A stretch of 64,000 bases of DNA from Palleronia pontilimi (lineage in GTDB: Bacteria > Pseudomonadota > Alphaproteobacteria > Rhodobacterales > Rhodobacteraceae). A program made the position numbers and the translations under genes. Where the stretch lies: NCBI RefSeq assembly GCF_016412875.1, contig NZ_JAEKPD010000008.1, positions 186,001 to 250,000 on the forward strand, read 5' to 3'. Positions 1 through 10,307 of the stretch are shown one piece after another. How positions within the stretch are numbered: position 1 is the stretch's first letter; each line of letters begins with the position of its first letter. The notes beneath the pieces were generated by a model. It was not told the DNA's origin. It did no database searches and saw only the letters and a program-made list of their open reading frames with translations.

Positions 1-1
1 G

Positions 2-700
2 CCGTCCTCGGGCATCTACATGGGCATGTACAACCTGGACAGCTCGATCGAGGATTTCGCCCGCGCATCGTTCAACTACGGCCTGAAGCGCAACTACCCG
101 GTCTATCTGTCCACAAAGAACACGATCCTGAAGCAGTATGACGGCCAGTTCATGCTGATCTTCCAGCGCATCTTCGACGCCGAATTCGCCGACAAGTTCA
201 AGGAAGCGGGCCTGACCTACGAGCACCGCCTGATTGACGACATGGTGGCGGCCGCGATGAAGTGGTCGGGCGGCTATGTCTGGGCCTGCAAAAATTACGA
301 CGGCGACGTGCAGTCCGACACGGTGGCGCAGGGCTTCGGATCGCTGGGGCTGATGACCAGCGCCCTGATGACGCCCGACGGCAAGGTCGTCGAATCCGAA
401 GCCGCGCACGGCACCGTCACCCGCCACTATCGCCAGCACCAGAAGGGCGAACAGACCTCAACCAACTCGATCGCGTCGATCTACGCGTGGACCGGGGGGC
501 TCAAGCACCGCGCCAAGCTGGACGACAACGCCGAGCTGATGCAATTCGCCGAGACGCTGGAAAAGGTCGTCGTCGACACCGTGGAATCGGGCGACATGAC
601 CAAGGACCTGGCGCTGCTGGTCGGCCCCGAGCAGAAGTGGCTGACCACGACCGGGTTCCTCGACAAGGTCGACGAGAACCTGCAGAAGGCGCTGTCCTAA
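2..700 (+). CDS. icd: NADP-dependent isocitrate dehydrogenase, 3' part
   Basis: This is the C-terminal 232 residues of isocitrate dehydrogenase; the gene is cut by the left edge of the window. The enzyme oxidises isocitrate to 2-oxoglutarate and CO2 with NADP in the TCA cycle, in the cytoplasm. Visible family motifs are [14 protein letters not shown], the metal-binding region [15 protein letters not shown] and the NADP-binding segment [16 protein letters not shown]. These match the dimeric, eukaryote-like IDH class common in alphaproteobacteria, which is about 400 residues long, so roughly 170 residues are missing. A strong hairpin follows the stop codon. The family assignment is secure. Confidence 0.97.
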   Translation, partial: PSSGIYMGMYNLDSSIEDFARASFNYGLKRNYPVYLSTKNTILKQYDGQFMLIFQRIFDAEFADKFKEAGLTYEHRLIDDMVAAAMKWSGGYVWACKNYDGDVQSDTVAQGFGSLGLMTSALMTPDGKVVESEAAHGTVTRHYRQHQKGEQTSTNSIASIYAWTGGLKHRAKLDDNAELMQFAETLEKVVVDTVESGDMTKDLALLVGPEQKWLTTTGFLDKVDENLQKALS

Positions 701-710
701 GGCAGCTTCG

Positions 711-743
711 GGGGCGGTGCCGATCGCGGCGCCGCCCCTTCTC
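711..743 (+). terminator. Hairpin terminator after icd
   Basis: Arms GGGGCGGTGCCG (711-722) and CGGCGCCGCCCC (727-738) pair over 12 bp with one G-T pair and an ATCG loop, and are followed by TTCTC. It lies 10 bases after the icd stop and just before the end of the convergent pentapeptide-repeat gene, so it can separate the two transcripts. The T-run is short, so strength is uncertain. Confidence 0.65.
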
Positions 744-744
744 A

Positions 745-1341
745 TTACGGGCAGCCGTCGTCGCGCATCGCCCCATCCGGCATCACGGTCTTGCAGAAGA
801 CCGCCCCGCTCAGCCCCGCCGCTTGCAAGATTGCATCTGTCAGATCCGCACCGCTCAGATCGGCCCCCGACAGCACCGCACCCGTCAGGTCCGCGCCGCG
901 CAAGACCGCGTCCACCAGGCTGGCGTCGCGCAGGTTGGCGCCCATGAGGAAGGCGCCCGTCAGATCGGCGCCGCCCAGGTCCGCGCCGCTCAGTGTCGCC
1001 TTGGGCAACGCCACTTCCACCATCGACGCACCGACCAGATTCGCGCCCGACAGGTCTGATCCGCGCGCGTTGGCCCGGTCGAAGGCGATGCAGCGCATGT
1101 CCGCGTTCCGGAAGCGGACGAAGGGCATGAACGTGTCGCGCATGTCGGCCCCCGACAGGTCCGCGCCGTCGAACACCGCGTAGGTCAGGTAGGCATCCCG
1201 CAGGTCCGCGCCGCTCAGATCCGCGTCGGCCAGGTCGCAGTCGCGGCACTGGTTTTCGGCAAGCAGGCGTTCGACCGCGCCGGGCGCCGCGGCGAGAGCG
1301 GGCATCGACACCAGCAGGCAGATCGGCAGCAACATCCGCAT
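745..1341 (-). CDS. Exported pentapeptide-repeat protein
   Basis: A 198-residue protein. It starts MRMLLPICLLVSMPALAAA, a clear signal peptide, so the product should be in the periplasm. The chosen ATG has AGGAG nine bases upstream; the frame stays open further upstream but without such a site. From about residue 35 onward it is almost entirely A(D/N)L-type pentapeptide repeats, e.g. ADLSGADLRDAYL and ADLGGADLTGAFLMGANL, predicted to fold as a right-handed quadrilateral beta-helix. There is one early CRDC motif, a Cys in the middle (MRCIAF), and two Cys near the C-terminus. Pentapeptide-repeat proteins have diverse or unknown roles; nothing here points to a particular one. It is convergent with icd. 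Confidence 0.85.
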   Translation of the reverse strand: MRMLLPICLLVSMPALAAAPGAVERLLAENQCRDCDLADADLSGADLRDAYLTYAVFDGADLSGADMRDTFMPFVRFRNADMRCIAFDRANARGSDLSGANLVGASMVEVALPKATLSGADLGGADLTGAFLMGANLRDASLVDAVLRGADLTGAVLSGADLSGADLTDAILQAAGLSGAVFCKTVMPDGAMRDDGCP

Positions 1342-1471
1342 GGCAGGCGACTCCTTTAGGGTTGCGGGACTATCGCGTCCCGGCGCAACATCGCGCAACG
1401 CGACCTTTGGCGCATTTTCCCCGCGGTCGGCGTTGGCGATCATGGCCGCGAACCGAACCAAAGGACCGACC

Positions 1472-1933
1472 ATGAAACCAATCGCCGCCGCCCTCGCCCT
1501 TTTCCTTGCCGGACCCGCACTGGCGCAGACGCAGGAGTCGGGCCGGGTCGGATCCGGCGCCCCCGAGGACATCTTCATGGAAGTGACCCACGGCGACGAC
1601 GGTGCGCCCGTGCTCAGCCAGGACGAATTCACCCTCGCCCATGGCGGCTATTACCGTTTCAACCTGGTCTGCCCCGAAGAGCTGACATCCGAGACCGGCT
1701 TTCACTTCGAGGCGACGGAGCTTCTGGAAAACGCCCATATCCGGGTCCTGTCCGTGGCCGAAACGGACCTGGAATTCTACATGCAAGGGCTGAGCTTCCG
1801 GGCCATCGAATGCGACGATGCGGGCACGGCGCGCTTCAGCTTCCACCCCATGCGCAAGGGCGTCTATCCGATCTACGTGCGCGATCAATCCATCCCGCCG
1901 AAAGAGGTGTTCGGCCGCATCATCGTCGAGTGA
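1472..1933 (+). CDS. Small exported cupredoxin-like protein of unknown function
   Basis: A 153-residue protein beginning with the signal peptide MKPIAAALALFLAGPALA. The start is supported by AAGGA about seven bases upstream. The mature part looks all-beta and ends in a segment (FHPMRKGVYPIYVRD) reminiscent of cupredoxin-type domains, but I cannot identify a full Cu ligand set. Two cysteines (in LVCPEE and AIECDD) might form a disulfide. It is divergent from the pentapeptide-repeat gene, with about 130 bp between them, and is followed by the YitT gene after 52 bases. Function unknown; the cupredoxin-like label is an inference from residue pattern only. Confidence 0.7.
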   Translation: MKPIAAALALFLAGPALAQTQESGRVGSGAPEDIFMEVTHGDDGAPVLSQDEFTLAHGGYYRFNLVCPEELTSETGFHFEATELLENAHIRVLSVAETDLEFYMQGLSFRAIECDDAGTARFSFHPMRKGVYPIYVRDQSIPPKEVFGRIIVE

Positions 1934-1985
1934 CCGCAGTCGGCACCGCTTGCCTCGATCCGCGCGGCGGGCCAGAACGCAGACC

Positions 1986-2600
1986 ATGATCGACACTGCG
2001 TCCCAGACGAAAAGCCACACATGGATCGAAGACGCGCAAGGCATCGTTTTCGGCACCTTCATGTGCGCGCTGGGTCTGCAATTTCTGACCTTCCTGGGTC
2101 TGGTGACGGGCCAGACCGCGGGGCTGGCGGTGATCGTGTCCTACCTGACCGGCTGGCCGTTCGGTGCGGTGTTCTTCGTGGTCAATCTGCCCTTCTACTG
2201 GTTGGCCTGGCAGCGCATGGGCCGGATCTTCACCGTGAAGTCGCTGATCTCGGTCACGCTTTTGTCGGGCATGGTCGAGCTTCTGCCAGCGGGCCTGACG
2301 CTGGCGCATGTGACGCCCGCGCTGGGCGCGCTGATCGTGGGTGCGCTGACCGGCGCGGGGCTGCTGGCGCTGTTTCGCCATGGCGGCAGCCTGGGCGGAA
2401 TCGGCGTGGTGGCCCTTTACCTGCAGGACCGCTTCGGGCTGAAGGCGGGATACGTCCAACTGGGCTTCGATGCCGCGCTCTTCTCGGTCGCCGCCTTCCT
2501 GTTTCCGCCCAGCCTGGTGTTCTACTCGTTGCTGGGCGCGGTCGTGCTGAACCTGATCATCGCTGTCAATCACCGGCGCGACCGCTATATCGCCACCTGA
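1986..2600 (+). CDS. YitT-family integral membrane protein
   Basis: A 204-residue hydrophobic protein with about five to six membrane segments, including GIVFGTFMCALGLQFLTFLG, PFGAVFFVVNLPFYWLAW and the C-terminal LVFYSLLGAVVLNLIIAV. The glycine-rich HGGSLGGIGVVALYL stretch and the overall layout match the N-terminal membrane part of YitT (DUF161) proteins. The soluble C-terminal domain found in Bacillus-type YitT proteins is absent, as is usual for the short proteobacterial form. No transported substrate is established for the family. I chose the ATG whose product begins MIDTASQTK; the frame extends upstream, antisense-like, into the preceding gene. The MscS gene follows 27 bases later, so co-transcription is plausible. 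Confidence 0.8.
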   Translation: MIDTASQTKSHTWIEDAQGIVFGTFMCALGLQFLTFLGLVTGQTAGLAVIVSYLTGWPFGAVFFVVNLPFYWLAWQRMGRIFTVKSLISVTLLSGMVELLPAGLTLAHVTPALGALIVGALTGAGLLALFRHGGSLGGIGVVALYLQDRFGLKAGYVQLGFDAALFSVAAFLFPPSLVFYSLLGAVVLNLIIAVNHRRDRYIAT

Positions 2601-2627
2601 TCGAAGGCGACGGCAAGGATCTGATTG

Positions 2628-3542
2628 ATGTTCGAGTGGCTCAACACGCTCTGGGAAATCTTCCCCGAGCCCATGCGCAACCAGCTGGAAAACTACACCG
2701 TCGGGTTCTGGCGGATCCTGCCGCAGCTGGTCGCGGCGGTGGTGTTCTTCACGTTCATGTTCATCGTGATCCGCATCGTTCAATGGATCGTCCCGAAATC
2801 CCTAAAGAAGGCCCATGTCCGGCGCGCCCTGCGCGATGTGATCGTGATGCTGCTGACGGTGGGCTTCTGGCTGTTTACCGCGCTGATCACCTTGACCATC
2901 GCGGTGCCCACCATCACGCCCGGCAAAGCGCTGACCGCCCTTGGCGTGGGTGGCGTGGCCATCGGTTTCGCCTTCAAGGACGTGTTCGAGAATTTCCTGG
3001 CGGGCATCCTGCTGCTGATCCGCGAGCCGTTTTCGGTCGATGATTTTATCGAATGCGAAGGCATCGACGGCCAGGTCGAAGAGATCACGATCCGCGACAC
3101 CCATGTGCGGCAAACCGACGGGCAGATGGTCGTTGCGCCAAACGCCATGTTCTTCAAGAACCCGGTGACCATCCGCACCTCGACCGCATTGCGCCGCACC
3201 ACCGTCATCTGCGGCGTCGCCTATGGCGAAGACGTGGATCACTGCCGCGAGGTGATCATCGACGCGGTCAAGCAGGTGGATTCGGTGCGCGACGACGTGC
3301 GCGACGTGCAGATTTTCGCTCAGGAATTCGCGGCAAGCTCGATCAATTTCGAGATCACCTGGTGGACCGGATCGACGCCGCTCGACATCCGCCGCTCGCG
3401 CGACAAGGTCGTGGCGGCGGTCAAGCGCGCGCTGGACGACGCGGGCGTCGAGATCCCGTTCCCCTACCAGACGCTGACCTTTAAGGAGCCGCTGACGATC
3501 GTGCAGCAAAGCTCAGGGTCAGACGGGGACAAGAATATCTGA
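2628..3542 (+). CDS. MscS-family small-conductance mechanosensitive channel
   Basis: A 304-residue inner-membrane channel that should open on membrane tension and release solutes during hypo-osmotic shock. It has the minimal MscS plan: membrane segments at about residues 28-50 and 67-93, then the pore helix at about 98-127 with the Ala/Gly-rich motif LGVGGVAIGFAFKDVFENF, then a beta domain (PFSVDDFIECEGIDGQVEEI) and the alpha/beta C-terminal domain. Length is close to E. coli MscS (286). An in-frame TTG lies one codon before the ATG; AAGGA stands about nine bases before the ATG, which I prefer. It probably shares a transcript with the YitT gene. Confidence 0.92.
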   Translation: MFEWLNTLWEIFPEPMRNQLENYTVGFWRILPQLVAAVVFFTFMFIVIRIVQWIVPKSLKKAHVRRALRDVIVMLLTVGFWLFTALITLTIAVPTITPGKALTALGVGGVAIGFAFKDVFENFLAGILLLIREPFSVDDFIECEGIDGQVEEITIRDTHVRQTDGQMVVAPNAMFFKNPVTIRTSTALRRTTVICGVAYGEDVDHCREVIIDAVKQVDSVRDDVRDVQIFAQEFAASSINFEITWWTGSTPLDIRRSRDKVVAAVKRALDDAGVEIPFPYQTLTFKEPLTIVQQSSGSDGDKNI

Positions 3543-3644
3543 TTTTCGGTTTCGCGGGTGCGACGTCAGGAACCGCTGGTCAATGCTGCGCCTGCGATGT
3601 AAGGCCCGCGCAACCCTGACATCTGTCCGCAAAGGCAATCCCCC

Positions 3645-5465
3645 ATGGATCTGCGCAATATCGCCATTATCGCCCATGTCGACCACGGCAAAACCACGCT
3701 GGTCGACGAGCTTCTGAAACAGTCCGGTGCGTTCCGCGAAAACCAGTCCGTGGCCGAACGCGCCATGGACAGCAACGACCTGGAGCGCGAGCGTGGCATC
3801 ACGATCCTGGCCAAGAACACGTCCGTGGAATGGAAGGGCACGCGCATCAACATCGTCGACACGCCCGGCCACGCCGATTTCGGCGGCGAGGTCGAGCGCA
3901 TCCTGAGCATGGTTGACGGTGTCGTTCTGCTGGTCGATGCCGCCGAAGGTCCCATGCCCCAGACCAAGTTCGTCACCTCCAAGGCGCTGGCCCTAGGGCT
4001 GCGACCCATCGTGGTGCTGAACAAGGTCGACAAGCCCGATGCCGAGCCCGACCGCGCGCTGGACGAGGTGTTCGACCTCTTCGCCAATCTCGACGCGGAC
4101 GAGGATCAGCTGGATTTCCCGCATCTCTACGCCTCGGGCCGGAACGGCTGGTGCGACGCCGAGCTGGACGGGCCGCGCAAGAACCTGGACGCGCTCTTCA
4201 ACCTGGTCGTCCGCCACGTGCCGCCGCCCGCGCAGCAAAAGCGCGCGGACGAGGATTTCCGCATGCTGGCCACGACGCTGGGCGCCGACCCCTTCGTAGG
4301 CCGCCTGCTGACCGGCAGGGTCGAGTCGGGCCGCCTGAAGGTCGGCGCCACGGTGCAGGCGCTCAGCCGGTCGAACCAGAAGATCGAGCAGTTCCGCGTC
4401 ACCCGCATCCAGGCCTTCCGCGGCCTCGGCCAGCAGGATATCGACGAAGCCGTCGCGGGCGATATCGTGTCGCTGGCGGGCATGTCCAAGGCCACCGTTG
4501 CCGACACGATCTGCGCGCTGGCCGTGGACGAAGCCCTGCCCGCCCAGCCCATCGATCCGCCCACCATCACGGTCACCTTCGGCATCAACGACAGCCCCCT
4601 TGCGGGCCGAGACGGCAAGAAGGTGCAGTCCCGCGTCATCCGCGAACGCTTGATGAAAGAGGCCGAGACCAACGTGGCGATCAAGGTCAGCGACACGCCC
4701 GGGGGCGAGGCCTTCGAGGTCGCGGGTCGCGGCGAATTGCAGATGGGCGTGCTGATCGAGAACATGCGCCGCGAGGGGTTCGAGCTGTCGATCTCGCGCC
4801 CCCAGGTGCTGCTGCGCGACATCGACGGTGTCCTGCATGAGCCCATCGAGGAAGCCACCATCGACGTGGACGACGAATATTCGGGCGCGGTCATCGAAAA
4901 GATCACCGGCGCGCGCAAGGGCGAGCTGGTCGAGATGAAGCAGGCCGGTGCGGGCAAGACCCGCATCATCGCCCATGTACCGTCGCGCGGTCTGATCGGC
5001 TATCACGGCGAGTTCCTGACCGACACCCGCGGCACCGGCGTTCTGAACCGCGTGTTCCACGCCTGGGCCCCGCACAAGGGCCCGATCCCGGGTCGTCGCC
5101 AGGGCGTACTGATCTCGATGGAGAACGGCGTCTCGGTGGCCTACGCGCTTTGGAACCTGGAAGACCGCGGCAAGTTCTTCATCGGCGCGCAGGAAGACGT
5201 CTATACCGGCATGATTCTGGGCGAGCACAATCGCGACAACGACCTCGAGATCAACCCGCTGAAGGGCAAGAAGCTGACCAACGTCCGCGCCTCGGGCACC
5301 GATGAAGCCGTGCGCCTGACAACCCCCGTCACGCTGTCACTGGAGCAGGCCATCGCCTATATCGACGACGACGAGCTTGTCGAGGTCACGCCCAACGCGA
5401 TCCGTCTGCGCAAGCGCCATCTCGACCCGCACGAGCGCAAGCGCCAGGCCAAGGCAACCGCCTGA
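3645..5465 (+). CDS. typA: Ribosome-associated GTPase TypA/BipA
   Basis: A 606-residue translational GTPase of the EF-G superfamily that acts on the 50S subunit and aids ribosome assembly and stress adaptation. The G1 motif AHVDHGKTT lies at residues 10-18, RGIT at G2, [14 protein letters not shown] at G3 and [10 protein letters not shown] at G4. The remainder carries domain II, the EF-G-like domains III and V ([20 protein letters not shown]) and the TypA-specific C-terminal domain ([20 protein letters not shown]). Length is as expected for the family. It stands about 100 bases after the MscS gene, with a modest AAAGGC element before the ATG. Confidence 0.97.
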   Translation: MDLRNIAIIAHVDHGKTTLVDELLKQSGAFRENQSVAERAMDSNDLERERGITILAKNTSVEWKGTRINIVDTPGHADFGGEVERILSMVDGVVLLVDAAEGPMPQTKFVTSKALALGLRPIVVLNKVDKPDAEPDRALDEVFDLFANLDADEDQLDFPHLYASGRNGWCDAELDGPRKNLDALFNLVVRHVPPPAQQKRADEDFRMLATTLGADPFVGRLLTGRVESGRLKVGATVQALSRSNQKIEQFRVTRIQAFRGLGQQDIDEAVAGDIVSLAGMSKATVADTICALAVDEALPAQPIDPPTITVTFGINDSPLAGRDGKKVQSRVIRERLMKEAETNVAIKVSDTPGGEAFEVAGRGELQMGVLIENMRREGFELSISRPQVLLRDIDGVLHEPIEEATIDVDDEYSGAVIEKITGARKGELVEMKQAGAGKTRIIAHVPSRGLIGYHGEFLTDTRGTGVLNRVFHAWAPHKGPIPGRRQGVLISMENGVSVAYALWNLEDRGKFFIGAQEDVYTGMILGEHNRDNDLEINPLKGKKLTNVRASGTDEAVRLTTPVTLSLEQAIAYIDDDELVEVTPNAIRLRKRHLDPHERKRQAKATA

Positions 5466-5532
5466 CAGGTTGAAAACACGGGCCCCTGCGTCCAAGATCA
5501 GGTGATCCTGTTCCGACGTGGGGGGCTTCGCG

Positions 5533-6201
5533 ATGCGCGTCTTGAGCCTAGTCTTGTTGAGCTTGACAATCGCCAATGGGGCGAATGCCGCATCGGAAGT
5601 CTGCCCCGAGATCGACGTGACCGCCGTGGCGGATGACCCCGCGGTGCGACGCATGATCTGCGCCGCGGCCAGCGAAAAGGCCAAGGCTCTTGCGGCGTGC
5701 AACATCCGCGTGCCGACGCCCCTGCGGATCACCGCCACGACGGATCTTCCGGTCGATTGCGCCGGGCTATACGATTGCCAGACCAAGGAAATCCTGGTGG
5801 CCACGCCCGATCACCTTGCCTCGATCGCGCGCCCCGACCGCCCCCTTCGGTTCCTTTCGCCGGACCTGGAATTCGCCAGCGTCATCGCGCACGAAATGAC
5901 CCATGCCGCCTATGACCGCGTGCCTTGCCCGTTCGAGAATTGCCTGGCGACCACGGAATACCTAGCCTACGCGATGCAGATCCAGACCTTGCCGCCAGCC
6001 GCGCGCGCCGCGGTCACGTCGAACTTCACCTATGACCGGGACATTTCGCGCGACGAGATCAATCCCGTCTTCCTGCTGATGGCACCGGACAAGTTCTCAC
6101 AAAAGGCGTGGCTGCACCTGTCCCAGCGCGACGCGCCTTGCGAGTTCGTGGACCAGATCATGCGGGGCAACATCCATTTCGATGTCGAGCACCCGTTCTA
6201 G
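5533..6201 (+). CDS. Secreted cysteine-rich HExxH protein (putative zinc metallopeptidase)
   Basis: A 222-residue protein with a signal peptide (MRVLSLVLLSLTIANGANA). Residues 120-124 read HEMTH, the zinc-binding HExxH motif, and E142 in TTEYLAYAMQ is placed where a gluzincin third ligand would be. Eight cysteines in the mature chain (about 24, 43, 56, 76, 82, 132, 137, 203) suggest up to four disulfides, which fits an oxidising periplasmic location. I recognise no characterised family beyond conserved hypothetical proteins of Rhodobacteraceae. An in-frame GTG lies five codons upstream; the ATG follows a GTGGGGGG element. Its stop overlaps the stop of the convergent DUF1330 gene in a shared CTAG. 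Confidence 0.75.
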   Translation: MRVLSLVLLSLTIANGANAASEVCPEIDVTAVADDPAVRRMICAAASEKAKALAACNIRVPTPLRITATTDLPVDCAGLYDCQTKEILVATPDHLASIARPDRPLRFLSPDLEFASVIAHEMTHAAYDRVPCPFENCLATTEYLAYAMQIQTLPPAARAAVTSNFTYDRDISRDEINPVFLLMAPDKFSQKAWLHLSQRDAPCEFVDQIMRGNIHFDVEHPF

Positions 6202-6485
6202 GGATCGAGCTCGACGATGCAGAGCTCGCGCTCGGCCGCTCCTTTGGCGTGGCTCATGGCCGCCTGGTAAGCCTCCGACCGGTAGCAGGCTTCGGCGGCT
6301 TCGACGCTGGGAAAGCGCGCGACCACGTTGCGCGGCCGGTCAGGTCCTTCCAGTTGGACATAGCGCCCGCCTCGCGCGATGAACTCGCCGCCATGGGCCG
6401 CGATCGCGTCGGTTGCGAGCTCGGCGTATCGTCCGTAGGCCTCGGGATCCGAGACACGGACATGGGCGATCCAAAGGGCAGGCAT
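6198..6485 (-). CDS. DUF1330 family protein
   Basis: A 95-residue protein starting MPALWIAHVRVSDPEAYGRY. The whole length fits DUF1330, a dimeric alpha/beta ferredoxin-like barrel domain: the GGEFIARGGRYVQLEG strand, then VVARFPSVEAAEACYRSEAYQAA. The function of the family is unknown; related folds include small monooxygenase-like proteins. AAAGGA sits six bases before the ATG, which fixes the start. The gene ends tail to tail with the HExxH gene, sharing four bases. Confidence 0.88.
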   Translation of the reverse strand: MPALWIAHVRVSDPEAYGRYAELATDAIAAHGGEFIARGGRYVQLEGPDRPRNVVARFPSVEAAEACYRSEAYQAAMSHAKGAAERELCIVELDP

Positions 6486-6629
6486 GGCGGTCCTTTCATG
6501 CGTATGTGCGAAGCAGCGTGTCACCATGGCGGACGAAGAGCAATGCGAGCGTTTTGATCCTGCCATCTGTATTCAAGGCCGTGCAGATCCAACTGGGCAT
6601 TACTCCTGCCCGGCCCTGTTGTATCGTAC

Positions 6630-6660
6630 AAAAAAGGGCTCACCGGATCTTGGCAAGCCC
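6630..6660 (-). terminator. Rho-independent terminator of recA
   Basis: On the minus strand, about 30 bases after the recA stop, GGGCTTGCC and GGTGAGCCC pair over nine positions (two G-T) around an AAGATCC loop and are followed directly by six T. This is a textbook intrinsic terminator. Confidence 0.88.
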
Positions 6661-6692
6661 TCAAATCAATAGTTCGGAAGCCGAAAAGACGA

Positions 6693-7769
<1,077 letters not shown>

Positions 7770-7819
7770 ATCTCTGCTCCTTATTTCATGCACGCGCGTC
7801 GGCGACAACGCGCCTTGAT

Positions 7820-7834
7820 GTTCTATTATTGTTC
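7820..7834 (-). promoter_or_regulatory. SOS box (LexA site) upstream of recA
   Basis: The 15-mer GTTCTATTATTGTTC (plus strand) is an exact GTTC-N7-GTTC direct repeat, the LexA-binding consensus of alphaproteobacteria such as Rhodobacter. It lies 51-65 bases upstream of the recA ATG, where it would cover an AT-rich candidate -10 region (ATAATA on the minus strand). The match is seen directly; LexA binding is inferred from the known consensus. Confidence 0.82.
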
Positions 7835-7909
7835 CCTTCCAGTTCTGGCACAAAATAAGAACATTTCAACAAAAATCGTTCGGTGCGCCCGGATTTCTCC
7901 GATCACTCT

Positions 7910-10195
7910 TCATGCGTCCTCCGTTTGCGCGGCCAGCGACAGCTCGGCTTCGACCGCCGAGGTCAGGTCCACCAGCGAAAACGGCTTGGGAAGGAAACGC
8001 GACTGCGGAATGGCGGCCTGGTTCTCGGCAAAACTTTCCTCGGCGTAGCCCGAAACGAAGATCACCCGCGTGTCGGGTCGCTGGACCAGGGCCTCGCGCA
8101 CCCACGATGGCCCGTCGCGCCCCGGCATGATGACGTCGGTCACGAAGACATCGATCCGGACAGACGGGTCCTGCACGATCTTAAGCGCCGCCTCGGCGTG
8201 CTCGGCCTCGATGACTTGGTGGCCGCGCAGGCGCAACGCGCGGGCCGCGAATGCGCGGACGGGCGCTTCGTCTTCGACCAGAAGTATGCGCCCTTCGCGC
8301 CCGGTCGACGCGACCTTCGGTGGCGCAATCTCGACCCGCCTGGCGGATGACGGCGCCGCGCTGGCCGGAAAATAAAGGCTGAAGGTCGTGCCCTTGCCGA
8401 CTTCGGAGCGGGCGAAGATGTATCCGCCGGTCTGCTTGACGATTCCATAAGCCGTCGACAGGCCCAGGCCTGTGCCCTCGCCCGTGCGCTTGGTGGTGAA
8501 GAACGGCTCGAAGATCTTCGGCATCTTGTCATCCGGGATCCCGATCCCCTGATCGATGACCTCGACGATGGTATATCGGCCGGCGGGAACATCCACGCGC
8601 CCATGGGGTTCGGGAAGATCGAGCTGTAGCATCCGCGTCAGAATCTGGATCGTGCCGCCCTCGGGCATGGCATCGCGGGCATTCACCACCAGGTTCATGA
8701 TGACCTGTTCCAATTGGCGCTTGTCGGCCCGCACCATTTGCAGGTTCGGATCGTGCGAGATCGACAGGCTGACCCGCTCGCCCACGAGACGGTTCAGCAG
8801 ATGGGTCAAATCCGACAGGATGTCGCGCAGATCCAGCGTTTCGGGGCGCAGGTTCTGCTTGCGCGAAAAGGCCAGAAGCTGGCCGACCAGCGATGCCGCA
8901 CGGTTGGCGTTCTGGTTGATCTGCTCGAGATCGGCGAAATCCTGGTCACCGGGATCGTGGCGCAGCAACAGCAAGTCGCAATGCCCGCTGATGGCCGTCA
9001 GCAGGTTGTTGAAATCGTGCGCCACGCCGCCGGCCAATTGCCCGATCGCCTGCATCTTCTGGCTTTGAACGAACTGCGCTTCCAGTGTTTTCAGCTCGGT
9101 CGCGTCGCTCAGGACCGCCATCATCGGGCCGTCCGAGCCGTCGCCCGCCTGGTCCAGCGTCACCTGCACGAAAAGATCGCCAACCGCCCGCGAGGCGCGC
9201 ATGACCTCGGGGCGACCGCGCGCGCGGCCGTCGAACGCATCGGCCAGCCAGTCCGCCACCTGGCGCCCCAAGCCTTCCACCAACGACTGCAGCGTCGCCA
9301 CTTCGCCGGGTTCGAGCAGCAGCAGCTGGCGTGCCAGGCGGTTCGCGCGGGTCACCGAGCCGTCGCGTTCCAGTTGCAGAAGCGGAACCGGAAGGCTTTC
9401 GAACTGACCCGACGGATCTTCGTCGCGGGCTTCGGTGAACGTGATCTCTTGCAGGCCGTCGCCAAGCTCGCGGCGGGTCGCGTAGACCTGGACGCTGCGA
9501 TTGGCCAACCGCACCCCTTGGGTCGTGTCGGGGCGCAGCGGCGGATCCACGAACAGATCCGCTAAAAGAAGGGGCGATGCGTCGAGCTGATCGAGCAAAT
9601 CCGGCGATATCCACATGATATTGCCGTCTCCATCCGACCGGAGCTGCCAGGCCGCCCCTGCCCGCTGTCCCGTTTCCGGCTCGAGCCGCCAGACCACGCG
9701 ATCGGACGAAACCCGCGTCAGCGCGAGCGTCCGCGCGGCGCCATCCAGGCGAATACCCCCGCGGGCCATCCCGGACGACCGGGCCTGACCCAGAAGCACG
9801 GCGACGGACGGCTGAAGATCAAGATCCGGACGCGCGAGCGCATCGAGGATCTCGAGCCCGTCGCTGATCCCGAGGGCCGTGCTGGAACGGGCGTTGCGCC
9901 ACAGGACAACACCCTGGGCATCGGTCACGAAAACCGGCGATTGATCCGCCTGGAAGAGCGTGCGCAGATGCCTGTCCACGCGCAGGGGCGACGCGCGGCG
10001 CAGACCGGTGGCAACGGCCAGGATGGTGACGACACCGGCCAGGGTAACCGCGCCCGCGGCCAGGAAGGACCCCGAAGGACCGCCCTGCACCGTCAACGCG
10101 GCAGCCACGCAGAGCGCAGCCACGGCTGTCAGCCCTGCCAATGACGGGGCAAGGCCGGGCAGCACGCGGGTCGATGGCACGCGGGTATCGGACAC
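7910..10195 (-). CDS. cckA: Hybrid histidine kinase CckA
   Basis: A 761-residue membrane sensor kinase. Two membrane helices lie at about residues 16-36 and 42-64, then PAS-like regions (about 75-370), a HisKA domain with phosphoacceptor H393 in [20 protein letters not shown], a HATPase domain (N-box NLVVNARDA at 501-509; [18 protein letters not shown]) and a C-terminal receiver with D687 (VTDVIMP) and K737 (LPKPF). This order and the H-box wording are those of CckA. CckA feeds phosphate through ChpT to CtrA, which controls motility, the cell cycle and gene transfer agents in this group. Translation starts at GTG, with AAAGGA five bases upstream. A CtrA-type box lies just upstream. Confidence 0.93.
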   Translation of the reverse strand: MSDTRVPSTRVLPGLAPSLAGLTAVAALCVAAALTVQGGPSGSFLAAGAVTLAGVVTILAVATGLRRASPLRVDRHLRTLFQADQSPVFVTDAQGVVLWRNARSSTALGISDGLEILDALARPDLDLQPSVAVLLGQARSSGMARGGIRLDGAARTLALTRVSSDRVVWRLEPETGQRAGAAWQLRSDGDGNIMWISPDLLDQLDASPLLLADLFVDPPLRPDTTQGVRLANRSVQVYATRRELGDGLQEITFTEARDEDPSGQFESLPVPLLQLERDGSVTRANRLARQLLLLEPGEVATLQSLVEGLGRQVADWLADAFDGRARGRPEVMRASRAVGDLFVQVTLDQAGDGSDGPMMAVLSDATELKTLEAQFVQSQKMQAIGQLAGGVAHDFNNLLTAISGHCDLLLLRHDPGDQDFADLEQINQNANRAASLVGQLLAFSRKQNLRPETLDLRDILSDLTHLLNRLVGERVSLSISHDPNLQMVRADKRQLEQVIMNLVVNARDAMPEGGTIQILTRMLQLDLPEPHGRVDVPAGRYTIVEVIDQGIGIPDDKMPKIFEPFFTTKRTGEGTGLGLSTAYGIVKQTGGYIFARSEVGKGTTFSLYFPASAAPSSARRVEIAPPKVASTGREGRILLVEDEAPVRAFAARALRLRGHQVIEAEHAEAALKIVQDPSVRIDVFVTDVIMPGRDGPSWVREALVQRPDTRVIFVSGYAEESFAENQAAIPQSRFLPKPFSLVDLTSAVEAELSLAAQTEDA

Positions 10196-10242
10196 GCAAT
10201 TCCTTTCGATCTGAAGCTCGCACGTTCATGGCACGGCCGAGG

Positions 10243-10258
10243 TTAATGCCGGATTAAC
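10243..10258 (-). promoter_or_regulatory. Candidate CtrA-binding site upstream of cckA
   Basis: TTAATGCCGGATTAAC is an exact TTAA-N7-TTAA(C) motif, the CtrA consensus, and is also part of a 7-bp inverted repeat GGTTAAT/ATTAACC. It lies 48-63 bases upstream of the cckA GTG in a 112-base spacer between rsmB and cckA. TTAA is rare in this GC-rich sequence, which makes a chance match less likely. Binding is an inference. Confidence 0.6.
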
Positions 10259-10307
10259 CAAACAAAACCTTCAGCGGGATCGCGCCCGGATACAACCTTT
10301 GGAAGTG

